NCBI RefSeq assembly: GCF_009380165.1
Contig: NZ_WHUF01000010.1
Span: 1 to 64,000 of the forward strand
Source: Rugamonas rivuli
GTDB lineage: Bacteria; Pseudomonadota; Gammaproteobacteria; Burkholderiales; Burkholderiaceae_D
Length of the DNA stretch: 64,000 nucleotides
Reading direction: 5' to 3'
In this document: piece after piece, positions 17,692-26,605 of the stretch
How positions within the stretch are numbered: the stretch's first letter is position 1
How the letters are laid out: every line of letters starts with the position of its first letter
The notes under the pieces: model-generated
What the model was told of the DNA's origin: nothing
What the model saw: the letters and a program-made list of their open reading frames with translations, nothing else
The model's database searches: none
Program-made: the position numbers and the translations under genes

Positions 17692-19553
17692 CAGAAGGTG
17701 AATCCCAGCGAGAAGTGCAAACGGTATTTGCGTACCGCGTGGCCGTAGGCGACGTCCACGTTGATCGGCCCGACGGGGCTCTTCCAGCGGCCGCCGACGC
17801 CGTAGCCGGATTTAGGATGCAGCGCGTTGAAGGTGTCGCCCGCGTTGCCGGCGTCGTAGAACACCGCCGCGCCGTACGAAGGCTTGAACCAGTACTGGAA
17901 CTCGGCGCTGCCGGTGGCCAGGTAGCGGCCGCCGGTGATGGCGTCGCCTTCGCGCACGCCCAGCTCCTGGAAGGCGTAGCCGCGCACCGACTGGTCGCCG
18001 CCGGCGCGGAACAGGTACACGGCCGGCACGCCGACCTTGTCGCGCGAGGCCAGCCCGCCCAGTTCTGCGCGCAGTATCAGGTTGGTGCTGGTGGTCAGCG
18101 GTCGGTACAACACGCCGCGCGCATAGCCGCGCACGAAGGCGCGGTCGGTCAGGACGGGCAGCAGCGCGCCGCCCAGCTGCGCGTTGAGCGCGTAGCCTTT
18201 GGTCGGGAACAGCAGGTTGTCCAGCTTGCGCCAGGTGACGCCGTAGGTCAGCGGCAAACTCTTGCTGGTGCTGGACGGGATGCCGTCCAGCGTCTTGGTC
18301 TCGGTCAGCAGCTCCAGCGACAGGCTGCGCTCCAGCAGTGGCGTGCCCCAGGCGCGCTTGCCGGCCACGCTGGCCACGCTGGTGACTTCGCCCGAGATGT
18401 CGCTGCGTTCGAAGGAGGCGCCGAAGCTGTCGTTGTAGCCTTCGGCCGTGGTGGGGAAGTAGAAGTCGCTGCGCGCGGTCTGCTTCTTGGTTTCCAGCGT
18501 CAGCGCGCTTTTCATGCGCAGGCCGAATACCGACAGGTCGTCGTAGGTGAGCGAGGCGCGGTTGCCGGTGTTGGTACTGAAACCCACGCCGGCGCTGACG
18601 TTGCGGCGCTTGTTCTCGGTCACGCGCACCAGCAGCGGCAGCGGCGCCATGGCCGCTTCGGCGTTCTGCGCCGGGGTGGCGGCGGCCGCGTCGAGCTGCT
18701 CGTTGAGGATGGCGCCCATGTCGGCGCTCACTTCGACGCTGCTGAAATAGCCGGTGTCCTGCAGGCGCGATTGATACGATTGCAGCGCCGCTTCGCTGTA
18801 GTAGTCGCCGGCGTGGATCGGGTTCAGGTTGCGGACGATGGCGGCCGGATAGCGCTTCAGGCCTTCGATGCGCAGTTCGCCGAAGCGCAGCTCCGGGCCG
18901 CTGTCGAGCACCACGCGCAGCGCGGCCAGGTGCTGCTCCGGGTCCACCGTAGCCTGGCTGTCGGTCAGCTGGGCGCGCGGGTAGCGCGTCTGCACCACCT
19001 GGCGCAGCAGGCCGCGCTTGGCTTGTTCCCAGTCGGTCTGGCGGAACACTTCGCCTTTTTTCAGCGTCCAGCCGGCCTTCAGCCTGGCGGTGTCGAACTG
19101 CTGGTCGGGCGGCAGGCCGGGCGTCGGCGCGAAGCCTTCCAGCACCAGGTCGATGTCGCCGACCCGCACCGGCTCGCCCGGCTGCACGCTGATCTCGACC
19201 TTGGGCGTTTCGCCGTCACGGTCGAGCTTGGCGCTGACGACCGGCGAGTAGTAGCCGTCGGTGGCCACCAGCGTGCGGATCTGCTCGGGCGCGGCGCGCA
19301 CCAGGCGCAGCAGTTGCTCGCGGTCCATGCGCGGATTGCCGCGAAAGCGCAGCAGGTCGAGGTTTTGTTCCAGCAGTTCTTCCAGCGCGCCGGGGGCTGC
19401 GATGTGGACGTCGTACTTCAGGGCTTGGGCGGCGGCGGGGGAGGCCAGGACGGCCAGGACGCCGGCTGCCGCCAGGCAGCCGGATACTTTTGCCACAACT
19501 TGTGCCAAAATTCGTGATCCTGCCAATTTTTTTGCTGGCAATGCCGGTAACAT
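17691..19553 (-). CDS. tamA: TamA outer-membrane BamA-family protein
   Basis: The 620-residue protein has a signal peptide (hydrophobic CLAAAGVLAVLASPAAAQ, cleavage near 43), POTRA domains at roughly 45-265 and a 16-strand Omp85 barrel from about 290 to the end. The terminal motif ...RLHFSLGFTF ends in the aromatic residue recognised by the Bam machinery. The RGYxFQ signature (VRGYAFQELG) of the L6 loop is present. It forms the outer-membrane half of the TAM complex with the downstream tamB. GGAG precedes the ATG. The gene is divergent from queC. Confidence 0.95.
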   Translation of the reverse strand: MLPALPAKKLAGSRILAQVVAKVSGCLAAAGVLAVLASPAAAQALKYDVHIAAPGALEELLEQNLDLLRFRGNPRMDREQLLRLVRAAPEQIRTLVATDGYYSPVVSAKLDRDGETPKVEISVQPGEPVRVGDIDLVLEGFAPTPGLPPDQQFDTARLKAGWTLKKGEVFRQTDWEQAKRGLLRQVVQTRYPRAQLTDSQATVDPEQHLAALRVVLDSGPELRFGELRIEGLKRYPAAIVRNLNPIHAGDYYSEAALQSYQSRLQDTGYFSSVEVSADMGAILNEQLDAAAATPAQNAEAAMAPLPLLVRVTENKRRNVSAGVGFSTNTGNRASLTYDDLSVFGLRMKSALTLETKKQTARSDFYFPTTAEGYNDSFGASFERSDISGEVTSVASVAGKRAWGTPLLERSLSLELLTETKTLDGIPSSTSKSLPLTYGVTWRKLDNLLFPTKGYALNAQLGGALLPVLTDRAFVRGYARGVLYRPLTTSTNLILRAELGGLASRDKVGVPAVYLFRAGGDQSVRGYAFQELGVREGDAITGGRYLATGSAEFQYWFKPSYGAAVFYDAGNAGDTFNALHPKSGYGVGGRWKSPVGPINVDVAYGHAVRKYRLHFSLGFTF

Positions 19554-19659
19554 GAGACTCCATCAGGGTGTACGCTGACAGTCATGTTACCGGATTGCCT
19601 CAAAAGATGGCGTACTAATAACGTTGCAACACCCTGCACGCCCTTGAAAGAACAAAGCA

Positions 19660-20367
19660 ATGCTGCCTACCGATTCCGCCCTGGTCCTGTTTAGCGGTGG
19701 CCAAGATTCCACCACCTGCCTGGCCTGGGCGCTGAAGCACTACGCGCGCGTGGAAACCATAGGCTTCGATTACGGCCAGCGCCACGCCGTCGAGCTGACC
19801 GTGCGCCCGTCCGTGATCGCCAGCCTGCGCGCCCATACGCCCGAGTGGAATGCCAAGCTGGGCGAAGACCATATGATCGACCTGTCGCTGATCTCCGAGA
19901 TTTCGCAGACCGCGATGACGCACGATATCGCCATCGAGACCCAGGCCAACGGCTTGCCGAACACCTTCGTCCCCGGCCGCAACCTGCTGTTCATGACGGT
20001 GGCCGCCACCGTGGCGTATCGCCGCGGCCTGACGGTGCTGGTCGGCGGCATGTGCGAGACCGATTTCTCCGGCTACCCGGACTGTCGCGACGACACCATG
20101 AAGGCGCTGCAGGTGGCGCTCAACCTGGGCATGGATACGCGCCTGAAGCTGGAAACCCCGCTGATGTGGCGCGACAAGCGTCAGACCTGGGAGCTGGCGC
20201 AGGAGCTGGGCGGCCAGGCGCTGGTCGACCTGATCCGCGACGGCACCCACACCTGCTACCTGGGCGAGCGCGGCGCGCTGCACGACTGGGGCTATGGCTG
20301 CGGCACCTGCCCGGCATGCGCACTGCGCGCGCGCGGCTACCGCCAGTTCGCGGGCAGCGAGGTGTAG
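19660..20367 (+). CDS. queC: 7-cyano-7-deazaguanine synthase QueC
   Basis: The 235-residue enzyme converts 7-carboxy-7-deazaguanine to preQ0 with ATP and ammonia in queuosine biosynthesis. The PP-loop SGGQDS is at residues 12-17. The C-terminal zinc site is visible as Cys in THTCYLG plus CGTCPAC. Length is normal for the family. It stands alone; queD and queE are not in the window. The next gene begins directly after its stop. No preQ1 riboswitch could be recognised in the 106-bp leader shared with divergent tamA. Confidence 0.96.
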   Translation: MLPTDSALVLFSGGQDSTTCLAWALKHYARVETIGFDYGQRHAVELTVRPSVIASLRAHTPEWNAKLGEDHMIDLSLISEISQTAMTHDIAIETQANGLPNTFVPGRNLLFMTVAATVAYRRGLTVLVGGMCETDFSGYPDCRDDTMKALQVALNLGMDTRLKLETPLMWRDKRQTWELAQELGGQALVDLIRDGTHTCYLGERGALHDWGYGCGTCPACALRARGYRQFAGSEV

Positions 20368-23300
20368 ATGGCTGCCGGCGCCCGGGTCAGGCTGCGCCGG
20401 TTGTTACAAGGGCTGCTCACGCCGGGTGTCCTGACGGTGGCGGTGCTGGCCGGCTGCCTGGGCGCCACCGCCGTGCTGTGGCAGGGCGCGCGCCAGGATG
20501 CCGAACACGATGCCCGGGTTGATTTCGACAGCCGGGCGCGCGAGCTGGTCAACAATCTCGACCAGCGCATGCAGACCTATATGCAGGTGCTGTACGGCGT
20601 GCAGGGCTTGTTCCTCAGCTCCGCCGAGGTCGACCGCGGCGAATTCCGCACTTATCTGGCCGGGCAAAACCTGAACCAGCATTTCCCCGGCATCCAGGGC
20701 GTCGGCTACATCGCGCTGGTGACGCCGGCCCAGCTTGCGGACCACGAGCGCGCGCTACGCCAGGGCGGCTATCCCGCTTACCGTATCCGGCCCGACGGCG
20801 CGCGCGGCTGGTATGCGCCGGTCGTGTATATCGAACCGTTCAGCGGCAACAATCAGCGCGCCTTCGGCTTCGACGTCGCCTCGGAAGCGGTGCGGCGTGC
20901 CGTGCTGGAGCAGGCACGCGATTCCGGCCTGCCCGCCGTCAGCGGCAAGATACGGCTGGTGCAGGAAGAGGTCGAGCCGGCCCAGTCCGGTTTCCTGATG
21001 CTGCTGCCGCTGTATCGCCGCGGGCAGCCGGCCGATACCGTGGCCGCGCGCCGCGCCGCCATCGCCGGCTGGGTGTATGCGCCATTCCGCGTCGGCGACC
21101 TGATGGCGGGACTGGGCGGCCCGCGCGCCGCCGCGCTGGACGTGGAGATCTACGACGGCGTGGCGCTGGCCGAGCCGGCGCGCATGTACGACAGCCATCC
21201 GGCCATCGGCGCGCAGCCGCGCGGCAGCGTCCAGCAGATCAGCGTGGGCGGCCATATCTGGACGCTGCGCATCAGCGCCGTGCCCGGCGTTGCAGCCGTG
21301 CCGGACAAGGCGGCGCCGCTCGCCGTGGCCGGCACGCTGTTGAGCGCGCTGCTGGCCGGCCTGACCTGGCTGCTGGCGCGCGGCCGCGTGCGGGCCCGCG
21401 CAGCGCTGGCGCGCGCCGAGGTGCTGGCCGGCGAGCTGCAGGAAGGCCAGTCGACGCTGCTGGTGCTGGCCGACGGCGCCCAGCGCAGCCAGGCGATGTT
21501 GCGCAGCATTCTCGATTCGACCGTCGACGGCATCCTGGTCGACAATCTGCAGGGCGGCGTGCTGAACGCCAACCGCCGCTTCCGCGAGTTGTGGAACCTG
21601 CCCGAGCATCTGGACTGGCAGGCCGACGGCGCCGCGCTGATGGCGCACATGGCGCGGCAGATGCTGCACCCGGGCCCGGCCATGCTGTTGTCGCCGCAGC
21701 AGTTGCCGCTGCCTGGCCTGCAGGAGGGCAGCCAGCTGGAGCTGCTGCGCCTGAAGGATGGCCGCGTGCTGGAGCAGCACACGCGCCGCCTGCAACTGGG
21801 CAGCGAGCCGGCGCGGCTGTGGTCGTTCCGCGATATCACCGAGCGCACCCAGGGCGAACAGCGCGAGCAGACCCGGCGCCAGGTGCTGGAACTGCTGGCC
21901 ACCGGGGCGCCGCTGCAAACCATCCTGGAGAGCGTGGTGCAGGGCGTCGAGGCGGGCAACGAGGAAATGTTGTGCAGCATCCTGCTGCTCGACGAGGCGG
22001 GCGAGCACCTGCTGGTCGGCGCCGCGCCCAGCCTGCCGGCCTTCTTCAACGCCGCCGTGCACGGCCGCGCCATCGCGGGCGGCCAGGGCGCCTGCGCGCA
22101 GGCGGTGCTGACCCGCAGCCGCGTGATCGTCGAGGATATCCGCAACGCCCCGACCTGGGTCGAGTACCGCGACCTGGCCTTGCAGGCGCGGCTGGGCTCG
22201 TGCTGGTCCGACCCGATCTTCGGCGCCGCCGGCAATGTGCTGGGCGCCTTCGCCATCTACCACCGCGATGCGCGCCTGCCCAGCCTGGCCAACATGGCGC
22301 TGATCGAACAGGCCGCGCGGCTGGCCGGCATCGCCATCGAGCAGGCCCGGGCGACGGTGGCGCTGCGCGCCGGCGAGGCCCGCTTCCGCAGCCTGTACGA
22401 CCATGCGCCGGTGGCGCTGTGGGAGCAGGACTGGTCGGGCGTGCGCGCCGCGCTGGCCGAGCTGGAGCTGTCCGGCATCGACGACCTGGGCCGCTATCTG
22501 CAGGCCAACGCCAGCCAGCTGCGGCGCATGGCCGGGCTGGTGCGCATCGTCGACGCCAACGCCGCCGCGCTGGCGCAGGTGGGGATGGCGCCGGGGCGCA
22601 AGGATTTATCACAGCTGAGCCTGGCGCAAAACTTCGACCTGGCCGCCATGCCCAGCTTCGCGCTGGCGCTGACCGCGCTGGCGCAGGGCCAGCATTTCTT
22701 CGCCTGCGAGGCGAGCTTCGAGCGGCTCGACGGCGTGGCCCGGCTCAACGAGCTGACCTTGCTGGTGATGCCGGGCCACACGCACAGCCTCGACTTCGTC
22801 ATCGTCTCGACGCTGGACGTGACCGAGCGGCGCCGCATGGACGACGAGCTGCGCCTGCTGGCCACCACCGATTTCCTCACCGGCCTGCCGAACCGGCGCG
22901 AGTTCATGCGCCGCCTGGAGGACGAGCACGGCCGCGTGCAGCGCGACGTCGAAGCCTGCGCCACGGTGCTGCTGCTCGACGTCGACCACTTCAAGCGCAT
23001 CAACGACGAGCACGGCCACGCGGCCGGCGACGCCGTGCTGCGCCAGCTGGGCGCGCTGATGCGCGACGGCCAGCGCAAGATCGACATGCTGGGCCGCATC
23101 GGCGGCGAGGAATTCGCGGTGCTGTTGCCGGGCACGCCGCTGGATGCGGGGGCGGTGTTTGCCGAGCGCCTGCGCCAGCGCGTGGCGGAGGCGGCGATGC
23201 GGCTCGACGATGGCGTGCTGCTGACGGTGACGGTGAGTATCGGGATCGCCGCGATGGGCCGGGCCGACAGCGGCGGCGATGTGGCGTTGCGGCGGGCCGA

Positions 23301-23403
23301 CCAGGCGCTGTACTGTGCCAAGCGCGGCGGCCGCAACCGGGTGGAACTGCTTGATGTCGAGGCGGATCGGCCGGGAGTTCAGGTCCCGGCCGCTTCCGAT
23401 TGA
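20368..23403 (+). CDS. CHASE-PAS-GAF-GGDEF diguanylate cyclase
   Basis: The 1011-residue sensor begins with a membrane segment (about 15-38), an extracytoplasmic CHASE domain (about 75-300) and a second membrane segment (about 315-340). Cytoplasmic PAS (370-490), GAF (500-665) and PAS-like (675-825) domains follow, then GGDEF from DFLTGLPNRREF near 832. The active site is GGEEF at about 911. An RKID sequence five residues upstream fits the RxxD inhibitory site, so an active, product-inhibited c-di-GMP synthase is predicted. No EAL domain is present. The ATG directly abuts the queC stop, suggesting read-through transcription rather than shared function. Confidence 0.92.
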   Translation: MAAGARVRLRRLLQGLLTPGVLTVAVLAGCLGATAVLWQGARQDAEHDARVDFDSRARELVNNLDQRMQTYMQVLYGVQGLFLSSAEVDRGEFRTYLAGQNLNQHFPGIQGVGYIALVTPAQLADHERALRQGGYPAYRIRPDGARGWYAPVVYIEPFSGNNQRAFGFDVASEAVRRAVLEQARDSGLPAVSGKIRLVQEEVEPAQSGFLMLLPLYRRGQPADTVAARRAAIAGWVYAPFRVGDLMAGLGGPRAAALDVEIYDGVALAEPARMYDSHPAIGAQPRGSVQQISVGGHIWTLRISAVPGVAAVPDKAAPLAVAGTLLSALLAGLTWLLARGRVRARAALARAEVLAGELQEGQSTLLVLADGAQRSQAMLRSILDSTVDGILVDNLQGGVLNANRRFRELWNLPEHLDWQADGAALMAHMARQMLHPGPAMLLSPQQLPLPGLQEGSQLELLRLKDGRVLEQHTRRLQLGSEPARLWSFRDITERTQGEQREQTRRQVLELLATGAPLQTILESVVQGVEAGNEEMLCSILLLDEAGEHLLVGAAPSLPAFFNAAVHGRAIAGGQGACAQAVLTRSRVIVEDIRNAPTWVEYRDLALQARLGSCWSDPIFGAAGNVLGAFAIYHRDARLPSLANMALIEQAARLAGIAIEQARATVALRAGEARFRSLYDHAPVALWEQDWSGVRAALAELELSGIDDLGRYLQANASQLRRMAGLVRIVDANAAALAQVGMAPGRKDLSQLSLAQNFDLAAMPSFALALTALAQGQHFFACEASFERLDGVARLNELTLLVMPGHTHSLDFVIVSTLDVTERRRMDDELRLLATTDFLTGLPNRREFMRRLEDEHGRVQRDVEACATVLLLDVDHFKRINDEHGHAAGDAVLRQLGALMRDGQRKIDMLGRIGGEEFAVLLPGTPLDAGAVFAERLRQRVAEAAMRLDDGVLLTVTVSIGIAAMGRADSGGDVALRRADQALYCAKRGGRNRVELLDVEADRPGVQVPAASD

Positions 23404-23426
23404 AACTGGTGGTGCTGGGGGCTGGC

Positions 23427-23819
23427 TTAGACCGCGTGTTCCAGCGCGGCGTGCTGGTGTTGCTTGCGGCTGCGCTTGCGGAAGATCCAGTAGATGCCGA
23501 CCGGGATCAGCAGCGGCAGCAGCAGGGGCGAGACGGCCGCCGCGACCACCACCGCCAGCAGCACCATGCCGCTGATCATCAGGATGCCGAGGCCGGCGAA
23601 CAGCACGCCGACGAACACGGCCGCGCAGGTGATGGCCACCGCGGCGATCAGCAGGCCGCCGCCGGCGAACACGGTGCCGAGCAGGAAGCCCAGCGGGCCG
23701 TCGATCTCGTCGCCGTCGATGTTGACCTGCATGCCGTCACCGAAGATGGCCTGCCATGCGGAGACTGCCAGCAGGGTGACGAAGGCTGCGAATACCAGTT
23801 TTTTAGCGGTGATTTTCAT
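23427..23819 (-). CDS. Small membrane protein, hypothetical
   Basis: The 130-residue protein has a signal-like N-terminal segment (LVFAAFVTLLAVSAWQ), a short acidic patch (NIDGDEIDGP) and two or three long hydrophobic helices (about 44-75 and 78-113), ending in a basic, His-rich tail (RKRSRKQHQHAALEH). It is probably an inner-membrane protein; function is unknown. It is convergent with the diguanylate cyclase gene. Confidence 0.7.
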   Translation of the reverse strand: MKITAKKLVFAAFVTLLAVSAWQAIFGDGMQVNIDGDEIDGPLGFLLGTVFAGGGLLIAAVAITCAAVFVGVLFAGLGILMISGMVLLAVVVAAAVSPLLLPLLIPVGIYWIFRKRSRKQHQHAALEHAV

Positions 23820-23975
23820 GGCTGACCTCGGTGGTTGGGTGGTTCTGTTTTTCTTGTGCCGTTTGGCATGGTTGAACTTTACCGAGCCCGCCCCGCGCCA
23901 GCCAGCGGATTGCGACAGACCGGCAAATTGGCGGGATGGAATGCGATCCAGGCGCGACGAGCGGGGGAATGTTCC

Positions 23976-24003
23976 TTGATTTAAAGTTATCCCTGCCTAT
24001 ACT
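23976..24003 (+). promoter_or_regulatory. Sigma-70-type promoter of small proline-rich gene
   Basis: TTGATT (23976-23981) and TATACT (23998-24003) are separated by 16 bp, a good housekeeping promoter, and point at the ORF at 24036 with an untranslated leader of about 25 nt. Confidence 0.5.
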
Positions 24004-24035
24004 GATAACCTGACCAGTGCAGGGAGGGCTTTAAC

Positions 24036-24281
24036 ATGGCTTGGCTAGAATTGAGCGAGGGTCAATCGATATCCTCGATGTGCAAGCGGAGACAGCGCCA
24101 GCGTAGCGCCCAGCGTCTTTCCGGCGGAGGACCCAAAGGACCGCCATCGGCGCCGCCCACGATACCGCCCATCATCATTACGCCGTTCAGCTATCAGATG
24201 CCGGAACCGGCCATCGATCCGCGCATCACGCCGCTGCGGCCGCCCATCATGCCGCCGCCGCGGCCGTGCATCTCGTGCTGA
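24036..24281 (+). CDS. Small proline-rich hypothetical protein (81 aa)
   Basis: The 81-residue product has a polar N-terminus, a basic Arg/Gln patch (KRRQRQRSAQR) and a strongly Pro-rich C-terminal half (PPSAPPTIPPIIITPF, then RPPIMPPPRPCISC). The ORF is credible because a consensus promoter, an AGGGAGGG ribosome-binding site and a strong terminator frame it. There is no clear signal peptide. The terminal CISC cysteines might bind metal or form a disulfide. Function is unknown. Confidence 0.6.
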   Translation: MAWLELSEGQSISSMCKRRQRQRSAQRLSGGGPKGPPSAPPTIPPIIITPFSYQMPEPAIDPRITPLRPPIMPPPRPCISC

Positions 24282-24313
24282 CCATCACCGGTTGACCGCC
24301 CCGGCGCCAGACG

Positions 24314-24341
24314 AAAAAAAGCCCGCATGATGCGGGCTTTT
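24314..24341. terminator. Bidirectional intrinsic terminator
   Basis: GCCCGCA (24321-24327) and TGCGGGC (24331-24337) form a GC stem with A and T runs on the two sides. It can end both the small proline-rich gene (+) and the PEP-CTERM gene pair (-). Confidence 0.8.
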
Positions 24342-24357
24342 GTGCTGGCCGGGGTGT

Positions 24358-24924
24358 TCAGGCGCGGGCGCGGCGGCGGGCGAGCACGCCCACCAGGCCC
24401 AGTCCTGCCAGCATCATGGCGTAGGTTTCCGGTTCCGGCACCGGCGGCGTGTACACGCTCAGCTTGTACAGGCCGGCGTTCGAGCTGGCCTGCAGGTGGG
24501 TGAAGAACTTGTCGACGCCGCTGCCGGCGTTGAACTCGTAGAACGCCGTGCCATTGCCCGGACCACCGTTGCCGTTGCCGAAGTGCAGGCCGACGATGAC
24601 GTCGCCGGTCAGCAGGTGGGCGAAGTCGTAGGTGGTGACGTGGGTCGAGGGATTCATGACGACGTTGATCGACTCGATCGGCGCCCCGCTCTGGCCGGGG
24701 AAGGCGAATTGCGACGACAGGATGTTTTTCACCGCCAGCGTGTCGGCCGGCGAATTGTCGATCATGTTGCCTGCGACATAGCCGTAGCATTTCGACACCG
24801 TCACGCCCGGGATGTCAAAGTAAATATCGGTCAGGCTGCAGTCGGCCAGCGAGGCGCTGGCCGATGCGAAGCCGGACACGGCGAACAGGGCGGCGGCTGC
24901 TATTTTTGGAAACAGTGTTTTCAT
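24358..24924 (-). CDS. PEP-CTERM sorting domain protein
   Basis: The 188-residue protein has an N-terminal signal peptide (AAAALFAVSGFASASA) and a classic C-terminal PEP-CTERM signal: PVPEPETYAMMLAGLGLVGVLARRR, that is PEP motif, membrane helix and basic tail (given here in parts PVPEPETYAMM and LAGLGLVGVLARRR). Exosortase would cleave it and place it on the cell surface or in the matrix. The body contains Gly/Asn-rich beta-type sequence. It follows a second PEP-CTERM gene after 12 nt on the same strand. No exosortase gene is in the window. Confidence 0.9.
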   Translation of the reverse strand: MKTLFPKIAAAALFAVSGFASASASLADCSLTDIYFDIPGVTVSKCYGYVAGNMIDNSPADTLAVKNILSSQFAFPGQSGAPIESINVVMNPSTHVTTYDFAHLLTGDVIVGLHFGNGNGGPGNGTAFYEFNAGSGVDKFFTHLQASSNAGLYKLSVYTPPVPEPETYAMMLAGLGLVGVLARRRARA

Positions 24925-24936
24925 GTCTCTTCCCGT

Positions 24937-25599
24937 TTAATCAAAGCGTGGCGAACTCTCGTTGTTCTTGCGGCGGCTGGCGAAACCCAGCAGGCCGAGG
25001 CCGGTCAACAGCATGGCGTAGGTCCCGGGTTCCGGAACGGCGGCCGCGATGTAGGAGTGGTTGTCCGATTCGAAGGCGTTCTGGTTGGCCGAGAACGTGA
25101 CCTTGGTGATGTGCGTGCCGCTGTCGGTGAAGAAGTTCATGTAGAAGCCGACCTGCTGGTTGCCGTTGGCCATCAGGCTGGCGGCGCCCGCCATCGCGAT
25201 GCCGTTAATCTGCAGCACCATGGTGTTGCCGCTGTACATGGTCACGATGTTGTAGTCGTCTGGCGAACCCATGTAGTAGCCGAAATAGTCGACGCCGTTG
25301 CCGCCGAAGGTGACGCTGGACGACGAAGGCTGGCCGTTGCTGATGCCGACCGAGAAGAAGGCGGTCGGGTCGCCCGGCGGCTGGGCCGCGTAGCCGGGAT
25401 TGCCTGGCGAGGGGATCAGTGCGCCCAGCTGGTCGTAGGTGGCGAAACCGACCGGCAGCAGGCCGTCGTCGAAGGTATTGGTGGTGACGCCGCCGACGCC
25501 GGAGGTGGGGCCGGCCGAGGCGTTGTAGGTGACACCGGCGCTGGCGCTGAAGGCTGCGCCTGCCAAGCCGATGGCCAGCAAGGTTTTGGAAATGGACAT
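24937..25599 (-). CDS. PEP-CTERM sorting domain protein
   Basis: The 220-residue protein is called from ATG 25599 (MSISKTLLAIGLAGAAFSAS signal peptide) with AAGGAAC upstream; an upstream in-frame start at 25680 would bury the signal peptide and is rejected. The C-terminus AVPEPGTYAMLLTGLG plus GFASRRK is a PEP-CTERM signal. The body is rich in Gly, Ser and Asn. It is the first gene of a tandem PEP-CTERM pair, likely surface or biofilm matrix proteins processed by an exosortase encoded elsewhere. Confidence 0.9.
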   Translation of the reverse strand: MSISKTLLAIGLAGAAFSASAGVTYNASAGPTSGVGGVTTNTFDDGLLPVGFATYDQLGALIPSPGNPGYAAQPPGDPTAFFSVGISNGQPSSSSVTFGGNGVDYFGYYMGSPDDYNIVTMYSGNTMVLQINGIAMAGAASLMANGNQQVGFYMNFFTDSGTHITKVTFSANQNAFESDNHSYIAAAVPEPGTYAMLLTGLGLLGFASRRKNNESSPRFD

Positions 25600-25965
25600 T
25601 TTGGACGTTCCTTGTTGAGTGGTCAGTAAGCGATGAAGCGGACTTTCACTTTTATTAACTACTGGAAACTGGTGATTCAAAATTGATAATAGTCATATTC
25701 CTTTGTCTATGCTTGGGGAAATTTAGAGTGTCCAATCGGTTTTTGTGAATTCCTGCCCGTATTTGTGACGCCGGACGGCGAAATGGGCCGCCACGCCCGT
25801 GGCCGGGAGGCGTGGCGCCATCGATATCAAATACACAAGTACTGTTGTGCTTAATACACAGCCGTGGCCACAAGGATTTCGCACCGTTGCTGACTTTCTA
25901 TTGTTGTTACAGGGCGGGCCGCTTATTATTTCACCCCAGCCAACTTTTCAGCACGAGCCATCAGC
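25600..25965. other. Intergenic region between divergent genes
   Basis: These 366 bp separate the PEP-CTERM pair (-) from the hypothetical gene at 25966 (+). It is more AT-rich than its surroundings and presumably holds both promoters. A GC-rich patch with partial dyads (about 25775-25815) is visible. I see no convincing gene or RNA motif. Confidence 0.5.
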
Positions 25966-26466
25966 ATGAGCGCAGACTACCCCGATACCGACGAGCAACA
26001 AGACGACGACGCCCCGATCCAGGAGGCGCGCGTATGGCAGGGGAACGGCTGGACCGCGCGCGTCATCAAGAACGATGACGACGAGGGCTGGGCGGTGGCG
26101 ATGATCAAGGATGGCGAGCCGGAACCGGCGCTGGTCGGCCCCTGGACCATGGGCCGCGACAAGAAGAATCCCAAGCCGCTGGACGTCAACGCCTTCAACA
26201 CGCTGGTCAAGACCGCCAACGAGGTGATACGCCGCCACGAGCAGCAACTGCACGCGCAGCTGCACAAGAATGTGTTCGTCAGCACCGACGACGGCCAAGT
26301 CAAGGTCAACCTGGACATCGTGCCGGACGAGGACGACGCCTACGCCACCCTGACCGCCTTCGACCAGTACGGCGAGGAGCTGGCCCAGGTGCGGGTAGCC
26401 CCGACCTTCAAGCTGAGCGTGACGAGCGCCTCGGCCTGGATAGAAAACGGTTACAAAAAACCATGA
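25966..26466 (+). CDS. Conserved hypothetical cytoplasmic protein
   Basis: The 166-residue acidic protein has an Asp/Glu-rich N-terminus (DTDEQQDDD), no signal peptide and a compact alpha/beta body with a WxxxMGRDKKNPKPLD segment near 60 and a beta-strand pair (VKVNLDIVPDEDDAYATL) near 115. I do not recognise the family. It stands alone between intergenic regions. Soluble cytoplasmic localisation is likely. Confidence 0.7.
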   Translation: MSADYPDTDEQQDDDAPIQEARVWQGNGWTARVIKNDDDEGWAVAMIKDGEPEPALVGPWTMGRDKKNPKPLDVNAFNTLVKTANEVIRRHEQQLHAQLHKNVFVSTDDGQVKVNLDIVPDEDDAYATLTAFDQYGEELAQVRVAPTFKLSVTSASAWIENGYKKP

Positions 26467-26517
26467 TTTCCTGCGACATTTGTTCTTTACTGGAATTAAG
26501 ATTTCATTAATTAAACG

Positions 26518-26533
26518 TGTAAGCAGATGTAAC
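26518..26533. promoter_or_regulatory. TGTAAG/TGTAAC 10-bp-spaced direct repeat
   Basis: TGTAAG (26518-26523) and TGTAAC (26528-26533) start 10 bp apart, a GTAA(R/C)-N5-GTAA(R/C) arrangement like OmpR/CpxR-family sites. It lies 73 bp before the FxDxF-type PEP-CTERM gene. The same spacing recurs in the four-copy arrays at 43.2 and 44.0 kb. Confidence 0.35.
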
Positions 26534-26580
26534 TTTCAATTGTGCGGGCCCGTCCAAAATTGTCGAGCCTGATACATTTT

Positions 26581-26602
26581 GATCTCTTTTTTTTAGGAGA
26601 TC
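26581..26602 (+). promoter_or_regulatory. Ribosome-binding-site hairpin of PEP-CTERM gene
   Basis: GATCTC (26581-26586) can pair with GAGATC (26597-26602) across a T-rich loop, and the right arm contains part of the AGGAG ribosome-binding site four bases from the stem end and close to ATG 26606. The stem is only 6 bp, so control of translation is a suggestion. Confidence 0.3.
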
Positions 26603-26605
26603 TTA

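Noticed and set aside
14299..17748. 1149-codon open frame antisense to tamB
   Set aside because: Arg/Gly/Gln-rich shadow typical of the frame opposite GC-rich genes; the minus strand holds the clear TamB protein.
19554..19659. preQ1 riboswitch before queC
   Set aside because: No match to the known preQ1 class layouts could be seen in the leader.
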